From contig NZ_JBNPEO010000001.1 in assembly GCF_050490315.1 (NCBI RefSeq), positions 186,001 through 250,000 of the forward strand: a DNA stretch of 64,000 bases. Direction: 5' to 3'. Source of the stretch: JBNPEO01 sp050490315. Its GTDB lineage: Bacteria; Actinomycetota; Actinomycetes; Actinomycetales; Micrococcaceae. Below are positions 9,441 through 17,043 of the stretch, one piece after another; within the stretch, counting starts at the first letter, position 1; each line of letters opens with the position of its first letter. Under the pieces are notes generated by a model. The model saw nothing but the letters and a program-made list of their open reading frames with translations. It was not told where the DNA came from and did not search any database. The position numbers were made by a program, and so were the translations under genes.

Positions 9441-11423
9441 TTATTTGGCGTGATCGTATGAATCCACCACGGCCACGGTGACCGGAAAATCTACCGGGAT
9501 CCTGCCAAACAACAAATTCGCCGCCGTTTGGGCTGATTCCTCGATCGCCCTCACACACTCCTCAACGAGTTCTTGTGGCGCATGAACCATCACTTCGTCG
9601 TGCAAAAAGAACACCAACTCTGGTCGCTTCCCGGCGGGGAGATTGGTACCAATGGCGCGCAGCCGCCGTCGTAATTCCGCCAACCAGCACGCCGCCCACT
9701 CGGCGGCAGTCCCCTGAACCACAAAGTTGCGTGTGAAGCGCCCGCGCGAACGCGCCCACGAGTTGGCGCGGCGTTGCTCCTCCGCACTAGTACTTTGCTG
9801 AGAGGCCAGCCACGCCTGCGAGGGCGGTGGTGTGCTCCGTCCAAGGTGGGTGCTGACTGTATGACCTGCTTCGCCAGCCCGTGCTGCTTCTTCAACAAAT
9901 CCGACGGCGCGTGGATACATCCGGGTCAGCTGCGGCATCAACCGTCCCGACTCGCCCGTGGTGGCGCCGTAAATGGCGCCGAGAAGCGCGACTTTTGCTT
10001 TGGCCCGGTCCCCGCCAAAACCTTCGGCGGCAATGCCTTCATACAGGTCCTTACGCCGGGCCGCTTCAGCCATTTTTGAGTCGTGCGCCAAAGCCACCAG
10101 AACGCGGGGCTCCAACTGCGAGGCATCCGCCACAATGAGCTTAAAACCCGGATCGGCATGTGCCGCTCCACGAATATTTTTGGGGATTTGAAGCGCCCCT
10201 CCACCACGCGAAGCCCAGCGCCCGGACACCACCCCGCCAACTACATACTCGGGACGGAATCTTCCGCTATGCACCCATGCGTCTAACCAGCTCCAGCCGT
10301 TAGCAGAGAGGAGCCTCGCGAGCTTCTTATATGCCAACAGGGGAATGATGGCTGCGTGCTGAGACTGCTGCAATTCCCACGAACGGGTGGACTTCACCTC
10401 AATGCCGTTGCGGTGCAGGGCGCGGAGTAATTCTTGAGGGGAGTCCGGATTAAGCGTAGGGGAATTCAGTAGGGTGCGGAGCTCTTGGGCGAGAGCCTCG
10501 AGCTTCTTTGGGCGGTTATTGCCGGTGGGCCGGGGCCCGAGGTATTCAGTGAGTATTTGCTCGTGTAGATCCTCCCGCCACGGCACACCAGCAAACTGCA
10601 TTTCGGCAGCGATCAGACTGCCTGCAGATTCCGCGGCGAGCAAGAGTTGGAGCCGTTCGCGGTGCTGGGATTGAGCCAGGGCTGCCTGCTGCTGCGTATA
10701 TTCCGCACGGAGAACTTCTAAAGTGGGGCCGCTTGGCGCACTCGTTTCTTCAAAGAGGGAGCCCTGATCTGGTGAAGGCGCCGGTGGCAAGAGCGCTTGC
10801 GGAGGTTCTGGCCGGTCTTCGGTGGTGAGAGTTTTGACAGCGTTCTTGGCGTAGTCCGTGTGGGCAGAAAACTGCGAGTAACTCAGTAATTGACCGCACA
10901 GTTGTAGATCATGGCAGCGCTCAATGATCACGCCGGCTTTGAGTAGCTCAGGGTAAAAAGCTTGTGTGCGGTGCCAGACCCAGCGTGGATGGTTTTCCTC
11001 GAGCTCTTTGACGGTTTGGGCCAGGTTGTCCCGGTGGATGACTAATGGTTCACCCAGCGGGGTGCCGTCGGTGGCGAGCTCTTGGAGATAGACGTAATCG
11101 CGAGGCTGCCCTGAGAGGTGGGCCGATGTAGCGCCGTGCCCTGCTGGTTTCGCTCCTGCTGGCCCTGCTGGCCCTGAGGGCGCGGGGGTGTGGCTGGGCT
11201 CGGAGGCGGCCGCCAAAAGCATGGGCATTAAACTATTTTCCCTCATCAGTTGGCGGTGCGGTGCCGATTCCTTTGAACTGCCGTCCGGTTTTGTGCTGTC
11301 CGGTTTTGCGCTGTCCGGCTTAGAACCCTGTGGGTTTTCGTCTGCAGCGTTGTCTCTCTTGCAGGTTGCGGCAGGTGCGGCACTTCCCCTCCACAAGCGC
11401 TCATTTTGCTTGCTTTTCCACAT
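9441..11423 (-). CDS. Family A (PolA-like) DNA polymerase lacking a 5'-nuclease domain
   Basis: The C-terminal half is a family A polymerase: motif A VADASQLEPRVL, the O-helix region RAKAKVALLGAIYG and motif C FFLHDEVMVHAP. The middle is a reduced exonuclease-like fold (WVWHRTQAFYPELLKAGV) in which I do not see the DxE metal motif, so 3'-5' exonuclease activity is doubtful even though homologues are commonly named bifunctional exonuclease/polymerase. The first 65-100 residues are low complexity (KPDSAKPDSTKPDGS), so the true start may be the internal ATG at 11228 (MPMLLAAASEP). It is divergent from the Tad operon. Confidence 0.87.
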   Translation of the reverse strand: MWKSKQNERLWRGSAAPAATCKRDNAADENPQGSKPDSAKPDSTKPDGSSKESAPHRQLMRENSLMPMLLAAASEPSHTPAPSGPAGPAGAKPAGHGATSAHLSGQPRDYVYLQELATDGTPLGEPLVIHRDNLAQTVKELEENHPRWVWHRTQAFYPELLKAGVIIERCHDLQLCGQLLSYSQFSAHTDYAKNAVKTLTTEDRPEPPQALLPPAPSPDQGSLFEETSAPSGPTLEVLRAEYTQQQAALAQSQHRERLQLLLAAESAGSLIAAEMQFAGVPWREDLHEQILTEYLGPRPTGNNRPKKLEALAQELRTLLNSPTLNPDSPQELLRALHRNGIEVKSTRSWELQQSQHAAIIPLLAYKKLARLLSANGWSWLDAWVHSGRFRPEYVVGGVVSGRWASRGGGALQIPKNIRGAAHADPGFKLIVADASQLEPRVLVALAHDSKMAEAARRKDLYEGIAAEGFGGDRAKAKVALLGAIYGATTGESGRLMPQLTRMYPRAVGFVEEAARAGEAGHTVSTHLGRSTPPPSQAWLASQQSTSAEEQRRANSWARSRGRFTRNFVVQGTAAEWAACWLAELRRRLRAIGTNLPAGKRPELVFFLHDEVMVHAPQELVEECVRAIEESAQTAANLLFGRIPVDFPVTVAVVDSYDHAK

Positions 11424-11473
11424 AGACGCTTTGGCCCCTTATTTGAGCTCGAATACTTGGGCACGCTGAGGAC

Positions 11474-12625
11474 ATGAGCAGGCATGGAACACCCCAAACA
11501 ACTGACGTAGGCCCCTCCGGCATTGAGCGGTCCCGTATCGCAGCTGCGCTCACCGGGCTGCCAGCGGAGGAAGCCGGTACTGGCCAGAATGGTGACTTCC
11601 TTTTGGTGACGGCTGCAGACTCAATCGTGGCGCAAGTGGAACGTGCGGCTGCAGCGGTTGGCGCAACCGTGATTGTGGCCGCGGACCCTGTCCAGGCGCT
11701 CCAAAACTGGGACCAAGTCGCCGAGGTCCTAGTAGGTAGCGATATTCATGATCTTCCCGCTCGCCGGCGAGCGCCAGCATTGTTGATCGGAGAGACTGCA
11801 GACGGCACTGACTTGTGGGATCAAGCAGCCCATCTTGGTGCGGAACGAGTGGTGATTCTGCCCGAAGGGATTTCGTGGCTGGCCGAGTTTATGGGCCGGC
11901 AAAATACTGATGCAGGAATGGCCCACGTGCTGGGTCTTATCGGGGCAAGCGGTGGTGTGGGAGCTACCACCGCGGCGTGCTGGCTGGCCCATCTTGGGGC
12001 GGACGCTGGCATCAGAACCCTGCTGGTTGACGGAGACCCCCAAGGCGGAGGCCTTGAACTTGCCTTAGCCGCTGAGGATGCAGCCGGCCTGCGGTGGCCG
12101 GACTTCGCTACCGTCCGCGGCAGTATCGGAGAGGATCAGCTTGCTTCCTCGTTGCCCACGGTTGGAGGGTTCGCGTTCTTGTCCTGGCCGGGGAGCAAAC
12201 ACGCGGTGGGTGCTGTAGACGCAGCGTCGTTGAGCGGTGTTTTGGATGCTGCGCGGCGCACTTTTGAGCTGGTGATCATCGATATCGGCAGGTCAGCTGA
12301 GCAAGTAACTAACTTTGCCTGGGACTGTGACCGAATACTGTTCTTGGCCCCACCCCAGCTCAAGGCCGCGATCTCAGCTTCTCGGATGCTTCACGAATTA
12401 CCTCCAGTGCCCACGTCGTTAGTCTTCCGGGGCCGGCCGGGCAACGGTTTAGACGGTTCGGTGGTGGCGGCGGCCATTGGTGTTCCGTTCGAGTGTGCCC
12501 TGACAAACATCCGCGGTACCGCGTCCTGCGCCGAAGACGGAAGGCTTTTGGAAGTCGCTCGCAGGCGGGCGGTCCGCAAATTTGCTAGCTGTGTTCTTTC
12601 ACTAGATGAGATGGGTGGTCGGTGA
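11474..12625 (+). CDS. Septum site-determining-like / CpaE-TadZ-type ATPase (Ssd)
   Basis: MinD/ParA-superfamily ATPase that in Tad systems positions the pilus machine. The 383 residues have a receiver-like N-terminal part (residues 35-145) and a P-loop region IGASGGVGATTAACWLA with a deviant Walker A, followed by TLLVDGDPQGGGLEL. Its place directly before the CpaF-type ATPase matches M. tuberculosis Rv3660c (Ssd) before Rv3659c. The canonical Walker lysine is not in the GVGAT position, as in other degenerate members. First gene of the tad operon; its stop overlaps the next start. Confidence 0.88.
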   Translation: MSRHGTPQTTDVGPSGIERSRIAAALTGLPAEEAGTGQNGDFLLVTAADSIVAQVERAAAAVGATVIVAADPVQALQNWDQVAEVLVGSDIHDLPARRRAPALLIGETADGTDLWDQAAHLGAERVVILPEGISWLAEFMGRQNTDAGMAHVLGLIGASGGVGATTAACWLAHLGADAGIRTLLVDGDPQGGGLELALAAEDAAGLRWPDFATVRGSIGEDQLASSLPTVGGFAFLSWPGSKHAVGAVDAASLSGVLDAARRTFELVIIDIGRSAEQVTNFAWDCDRILFLAPPQLKAAISASRMLHELPPVPTSLVFRGRPGNGLDGSVVAAAIGVPFECALTNIRGTASCAEDGRLLEVARRRAVRKFASCVLSLDEMGGR

Positions 12626-13863
12626 TGGGAACACGTCAATCGTGGCCGGCCGCGCCGTTGCCCCTGCGGCACGGCCGGCCACTGGGTGTGGAGTTGGACC
12701 CGGAATTATTAGACGTTGTCCGCCGTGAGGTCCTCAACGGTGAAGGGCCTGTGACGCCAGCACGAATTGCTGCAGCCGTTCAAAAGAGCGGACGCGTTTT
12801 GGGTGCTTCGGGAGCCCTAGCTGCGGTGGACCTGATCACTGCAGAACTCAGTGGTTTGGGGCCGCTCCAGGATCTTGCGGCAGAGCCGTCGGTTACAGAC
12901 ATTTTTGTGAACAGTTCGTTGGATGCGCCAGCAGAGGTTTGGGTTGACCGGGGAAGTGGGCTGGAACGCTGCCCGGTGAGCGTCGGTTCTGAACCGGAGC
13001 TGCGGCAACTAGCCATTCGTTTAGTGGCGGCGGGTGGTCGCAGGCTGGATGATGGATCGCCCTGCGTGGATGTCCGTTTGCCCGGTGGGTACAGGGTTCA
13101 CGCTGTGCTGCCACCGATCTCGCCCAACGGCACTCTGCTTTCGGTACGCATCCGCCGAGCCACTACCTTCGGTATGGACGAGCTGCGGGAATTGGGCTTG
13201 TTTGATGCTGAGCTGGAAGCCGTTCTGCGGGCCATTATGGACAAACGGCTCAGCTTTTTGGTCAGCGGTGCAACTGGTTCGGGCAAAACGACACTTCTCT
13301 CAACACTCCTTGGCCTCTGCGGAAACCGAGAGCGAGTGGTGTTGATTGAGGACGCCGCAGAGCTGAACCCTGACCACAACCACGTTGTCTCGCTTGAATC
13401 CAGACATGCCAACCTAGAAGGTGGCGGTGCACTCGATCTGGGGGAGCTGGTACGTCAAGCACTTCGAATGCGGCCGGATCGGCTCATTGTGGGGGAGTGC
13501 CGCGGCGCCGAAGTCCGCGAACTTCTCGGTGCGCTGAACACCGGTCACAGCGGCGGCGGAGGGACCATCCACGCCAACGCAGCCCAAGACGTCCCGGCGC
13601 GCTTGGCCGCACTTGGTGCCCTGGCCGGGCTCAACCAGGCGGCGGTGGCTCTACAAGCGTCCAGCGCACTGGACGTGGTAATTCATTTACACCGTGGTCC
13701 GCGGGGTCGAAGGATCAGCAGCATCGGTGTAGTGGGAATGGACGCCGGTGGGCAACTGTGTGTTGTTGATGCGCTCCGCTTTGACGGGGTTTCCGTGGTG
13801 CGAGCAAAAGCTTGGGACAGTCTCCAGAAGCTGCTGACAGGCAGTGACGGTGGTCAGTCATGA
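12625..13863 (+). CDS. tadA: Tad/Flp pilus assembly ATPase, CpaF/TadA type
   Basis: Cytoplasmic secretion ATPase powering the Tad pilus. The 412-residue protein shows an N-terminal domain followed by Walker A SGATGSGKTTLLSTLL (around residue 214), the acidic box VLIEDAAEL, Walker B RLIVGECRGAEV, and the His box NTGHSGGGGTIHAN. I take the ATG in the TGATG overlap with the previous gene; a GTG one codon earlier is also possible. The next gene starts inside its stop codon, so the operon is translationally coupled. Confidence 0.93.
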   Translation: MGTRQSWPAAPLPLRHGRPLGVELDPELLDVVRREVLNGEGPVTPARIAAAVQKSGRVLGASGALAAVDLITAELSGLGPLQDLAAEPSVTDIFVNSSLDAPAEVWVDRGSGLERCPVSVGSEPELRQLAIRLVAAGGRRLDDGSPCVDVRLPGGYRVHAVLPPISPNGTLLSVRIRRATTFGMDELRELGLFDAELEAVLRAIMDKRLSFLVSGATGSGKTTLLSTLLGLCGNRERVVLIEDAAELNPDHNHVVSLESRHANLEGGGALDLGELVRQALRMRPDRLIVGECRGAEVRELLGALNTGHSGGGGTIHANAAQDVPARLAALGALAGLNQAAVALQASSALDVVIHLHRGPRGRRISSIGVVGMDAGGQLCVVDALRFDGVSVVRAKAWDSLQKLLTGSDGGQS

Positions 13864-14999
13864 TTCCTTTCCTCCTCTTGTGTTGCGCCGGAGTGCTGCT
13901 ATTCGCAGCAAATACCGGGTCTGTTGCGAGGATCCGGCATTTGGCAGCTCAACCAAGATTCTCTCCATTTGATGCCAGTGGGCAGCAGGGGCCTCAACTG
14001 GGTAGCCAGCGTTCTGATGTTCGCCGCCGACCCAGCGGGCAAGGTCAGCTGCGTGGTGGCGTGTCAGCGCTGATTAGCCGCTTTTCCACCACGAAGAGCG
14101 CACAGCTGGCCGAGGATGCGATGGCTATGTCTCTGTTGGTTCAACGCCTTTCTGCCTTGTTGCGTGGAGGAAGATCACCACTGCGTATGTGGGATGAGTT
14201 GAGTATTTTTTATGCCTCCGGTGCTTTGGGAACCTCCGCTGCCCGAATTTCTTCTGCTGGGTTTGCTCCTACAGCTGGGTTGCGCTCGCCAGCTTGGTTG
14301 GCACCCTCCGCACGACGGGGCTCCTCCGTTAGGCCGGCCGGCAGTTCTCTGAGCTCCGGTGCCGGGGCGCCGGTCACTTCCACAGCATCCACAGCATCCA
14401 CAGCATCCAAGAGTTCCTTGTTTGTGGCCGGGGCTGAGCGCAAACGTGCCGCTCAGGAGAGCCAAGCTGCAGTGACTCGTGGCGAGATCTTGGCCATGCT
14501 CCGCGCAGCTCAAGGCGCCACCCTTTTAGGCCGGCCCGTTGCTCAAGCCATTGCGGAAGCCGCTACAGACGTTTTCCCCGGCAATCACTACGGCAGCCGT
14601 CAACTAAATGCTTCGCGTTCCGCAACAGGGCACGTGGCATGCCCAAGAGATATGGCCAGATACTGGCAGCAACTTGCCGCATGCCTCACCGTGGCCGAGG
14701 CCAGCGGATGCCCGCTCGCCGACGTACTCTCGCGCTTCGCTACCCAACTTGAACAAGAAGCAGACGCCCAGGCCTCGCGAGACACTGCGCTCGCCGGTCC
14801 ACAAGCCACAGCCAGCCTTTTGGGTTGGTTGCCGCTTATGGGCTTTGGCCTCGGGCTGTTGATGGGAGTGGATCCAGTAGCAGTGATCGTGGGCTCACCC
14901 GTGGGCGTTGTGGTGTTCATCGCCGGAATCATCCTGATGATGGCCGGACGGATTTGGTCTTCCAAACTAGTCCAGACCGCAGCGAGGGTTCGGCTATGA
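13860..14999 (+). CDS. tadB: Type II secretion F-like platform protein, TadB type
   Basis: Inner-membrane platform subunit of the Tad machine, 379 residues. A first hydrophobic segment at residues 1-18 and two C-terminal ones around 318-365 match TadB topology, and the cytoplasmic T2SSF domain is split by a Ser/Ala/Thr-rich insertion at about residues 115-200. Part of this insertion comes from three copies of a 9-bp unit (CACAGCATC) at 14381-14407 encoding Ser-Thr-Ala repeats. The ATG overlaps the tadA stop by 4 nt. The insertion is unusual in length but does not interrupt the frame. Confidence 0.85.
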   Translation: MIPFLLLCCAGVLLFAANTGSVARIRHLAAQPRFSPFDASGQQGPQLGSQRSDVRRRPSGQGQLRGGVSALISRFSTTKSAQLAEDAMAMSLLVQRLSALLRGGRSPLRMWDELSIFYASGALGTSAARISSAGFAPTAGLRSPAWLAPSARRGSSVRPAGSSLSSGAGAPVTSTASTASTASKSSLFVAGAERKRAAQESQAAVTRGEILAMLRAAQGATLLGRPVAQAIAEAATDVFPGNHYGSRQLNASRSATGHVACPRDMARYWQQLAACLTVAEASGCPLADVLSRFATQLEQEADAQASRDTALAGPQATASLLGWLPLMGFGLGLLMGVDPVAVIVGSPVGVVVFIAGIILMMAGRIWSSKLVQTAARVRL

Positions 15000-15610
15000 A
15001 TCTCCTATTGTTCTGCGCACTGTTGGCTGGCACGTACTTGCTGATCAAACCTCCGCAGTCACGGCTGTGGGCAGAGCGCATCGCTGGCGATTCCCGGCGG
15101 CAATCCGGGTCCCAAGGAAATCACGAGCGCATCCGTGAGCCACAAAGCCCTGGCACTGACCTTGACGACTTGCCCATGATGCTCGAACTCGCTGGCGCCA
15201 TGCTGGACTCCGGAGCCAGCCTTTACCGTGTCCTTGAGTTATTGCGTTCCGTGAGCGAGCCCGGCTTACAAAAAGCCATGGCGCCGGTAGTCGCCGGTTT
15301 GGGACTGGGCACAGATTGGGAAACAGCCTGGCGTGGAAGCCGCTCAAGCGTTACACGCACAAGCACCAAAAGACTTATCGAAGGACTTAAAGAGGGCCTC
15401 GGTTTTGCTGCCACTACCGGGGCTCCGAGTTCAGCGATTTTGTACACACAAGCGGCCCGCATCCGGCGCCAGCAACACCGGGCAGCGGAGAAACAAGCCG
15501 CAACCTTGGGCGTACGTCTAGTGATCCCACTTGGTCTGTGCTGCTTGCCAGCGTTCATTTGCCTCGGGGTGATACCGGTTCTTCTCGCCATGCTCCCTGC
15601 AGGTCTTTGA
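14996..15610 (+). CDS. tadC: Type II secretion F-like platform protein, TadC type
   Basis: Second platform subunit, 204 residues from the ATG overlapping the tadB stop. The frame is open 57 codons further upstream, but that part lies inside tadB. A signal-anchor-like helix (residues 1-17), the T2SSF signature DDLPMMLELAGAMLDSGASL, and a C-terminal helix pair GVRLVIPLGLCCLPAFICLG are visible. With TadB it would form the heteromeric platform that receives pilin subunits. Confidence 0.88.
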   Translation: MNLLLFCALLAGTYLLIKPPQSRLWAERIAGDSRRQSGSQGNHERIREPQSPGTDLDDLPMMLELAGAMLDSGASLYRVLELLRSVSEPGLQKAMAPVVAGLGLGTDWETAWRGSRSSVTRTSTKRLIEGLKEGLGFAATTGAPSSAILYTQAARIRRQQHRAAEKQAATLGVRLVIPLGLCCLPAFICLGVIPVLLAMLPAGL

Positions 15611-15682
15611 CCGACTAGAGACTCTGCCCGCTACCTGCGTGGCAGTAACCATCCACTTCGGTGGACTTAGAAAGGAAACACC

Positions 15683-16057
15683 ATGAGTACAACGACGCTA
15701 AGCAACCAGCCACTGGCGCATAACAGTGGGCCCAGCGAAGAAGAAGAGTTCGAGAATGAACTGTGCCCCGTTTACGAGTTGCAACCGGGAATCACCAATT
15801 TCGCCCCGGTGCAGCAGCCCGATTACACACCGAAATCAAGTAGCTCTTCGGCGCCGCCCACTCCGCTTCACCCGGAGGGGAAATCCCCGCGGTTTCAACG
15901 AATCCGGGGCTCTGAAACTGGGATGGCAACTGCCGAATACGCCATAGCCACACTGGCGGCTGTGGGCCTTGCAGGGCTCTTGGTAGTGATTCTACGCAGT
16001 GCTGAGGTGCGTGGCATGTTGATGAGCATTATCAAAACGGCTCTCGCATTACCGTGA
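15683..16057 (+). CDS. DUF4244 small pilin-like protein
   Basis: Likely the Flp-type pilin or a pilin-like subunit of this Tad system. The 124-residue product has a long hydrophilic leader (about 80 residues) and then GMATAEYAIATLAAVGLAG, a hydrophobic helix with the Glu-Tyr pair typical of class III pilin precursors. DUF4244 proteins occupy this exact position in actinobacterial tad loci (compare Rv3656c). AGAAAGGAAACACC precedes the ATG as a strong RBS. The leader is much longer than in classical Flp pilins. No prepilin peptidase gene lies in the window. Confidence 0.85.
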   Translation: MSTTTLSNQPLAHNSGPSEEEEFENELCPVYELQPGITNFAPVQQPDYTPKSSSSSAPPTPLHPEGKSPRFQRIRGSETGMATAEYAIATLAAVGLAGLLVVILRSAEVRGMLMSIIKTALALP

Positions 16058-16067
16058 GTGCCAAACC

Positions 16068-16601
16068 GTGACTATTCAACAACGCCAAGGCCCAACGGCG
16101 GGGAAGTCGTTGGGCCTTGGCAGGACCCACGCCAGGACCCACGCCGGGACCCAGTTCAACGCCCAGTTCAGAACCCAGCGCAAAAATCATTGCACGCGAG
16201 ACCGCGCCGGTGGCGATCGGGCTCCGGCCCTGCGGCGGCACAAAGCTGGAGAGCGTGGCGCCGTCACTGCTGAATTTGCCGTGGCGCTGCCAGCCGTTAT
16301 TGCCGTTCTGGGAATGCTCTTGGGTGCTGTTGCGGCGGGTACCAGCCAGCTGCGGCTCGAGGAGGCTTCTAGGGCTGCGGCGAGGGCGCTCGCTCGTGGG
16401 GAGCCACCCGGTGAAGCGCAAGATATTGCGGTCCGCCTTGCCGGGTCTGAGGCAACGGCAACAACCACTAACGACGGCGGAGGCTGGCTCAGTGTGCAGG
16501 TTTCCGCCCCTGCCCCTGGTGTTTTGAGCGCGATTGTTCCGTGGACCCTTTCAGCGAAGGCATCGGCACGATCGGAGGAATCATATGCAGATGAACCCTA
16601 A
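16068..16601 (+). CDS. TadE-family pilus protein
   Basis: Minor pilin-like protein with a single N-terminal membrane helix: GERGAVTAEFAVALPAVIAV starts near residue 62 and the remaining 100 residues are extracytoplasmic. Assigned by the TadE hallmark of a Glu at the fifth position of the helix and by position (Rv3655c equivalent). The first 60 residues are strongly basic, coincide with a 14-bp hairpin (16084-16121) and with 12-bp direct repeats encoding RTHARTHAG, and may not all be translated; no better in-frame ATG or GTG start is seen before the helix. The 3' end overlaps the next gene by 17 nt. Confidence 0.78.
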   Translation: MTIQQRQGPTAGKSLGLGRTHARTHAGTQFNAQFRTQRKNHCTRDRAGGDRAPALRRHKAGERGAVTAEFAVALPAVIAVLGMLLGAVAAGTSQLRLEEASRAAARALARGEPPGEAQDIAVRLAGSEATATTTNDGGGWLSVQVSAPAPGVLSAIVPWTLSAKASARSEESYADEP

Positions 16602-16956
16602 AGATTGGCCGCGAGAGGAACGAGGTGCCGGGACGGTCTTGTCTGTGACGTTGTGCCTGGTTCTGTTGTTGCTTTTGGGGGGAATCTTGATGTTCTCTCA
16701 GGCAGCGTCGAGCGCCGTCCGGGCTGCTAAGGCTGCAGATCTTGCGGCCTTAGCAGCTGCAGACGTTGCCCGGGGATTGGCTAGTGGTGAACCGTGCGAG
16801 GTGGCGAGAGAAGTTGTTGATAAACAACGTGCCACTCTGGCTAGTTGCGAAGTACTAGGGCCGGAAGCGGACATGGTGATCGTTACGGCTACAGTGCACA
16901 TTGTCCTTGGTCTCGGCGACGCCACAGGCCGGTCCAAAGCTGGCCCGCCACCCTAA
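16585..16956 (+). CDS. TadE/TadG-like membrane protein (Rv3654c type)
   Basis: Last gene of the tad operon, 123 residues. After EERGAGTVLSVTLCLVLLLL there is one membrane helix, then an Ala-rich extracytoplasmic helix (AAKAADLAALAAADVARG) with a pair of cysteines (EPCEVAR and LASCEVLG), a pattern shared with Rv3654c-like secreted proteins. The ATG at 16585 is chosen because GGAGG lies 6 nt upstream; the frame is open 17 codons earlier inside tadE. Helicase-TadE family names used in databases for this group reflect its neighbour rather than its function. Confidence 0.83.
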   Translation: MQMNPKDWPREERGAGTVLSVTLCLVLLLLLGGILMFSQAASSAVRAAKAADLAALAAADVARGLASGEPCEVAREVVDKQRATLASCEVLGPEADMVIVTATVHIVLGLGDATGRSKAGPPP

Positions 16957-17043
16957 ATAACGGTTAGGCCTAAACGCCAGACCCTCAAAACAGCAGGCGG
17001 CCCGAAAGACTTGGCAGGCTCGGCAAGCACCAGTCCTTCAGTG

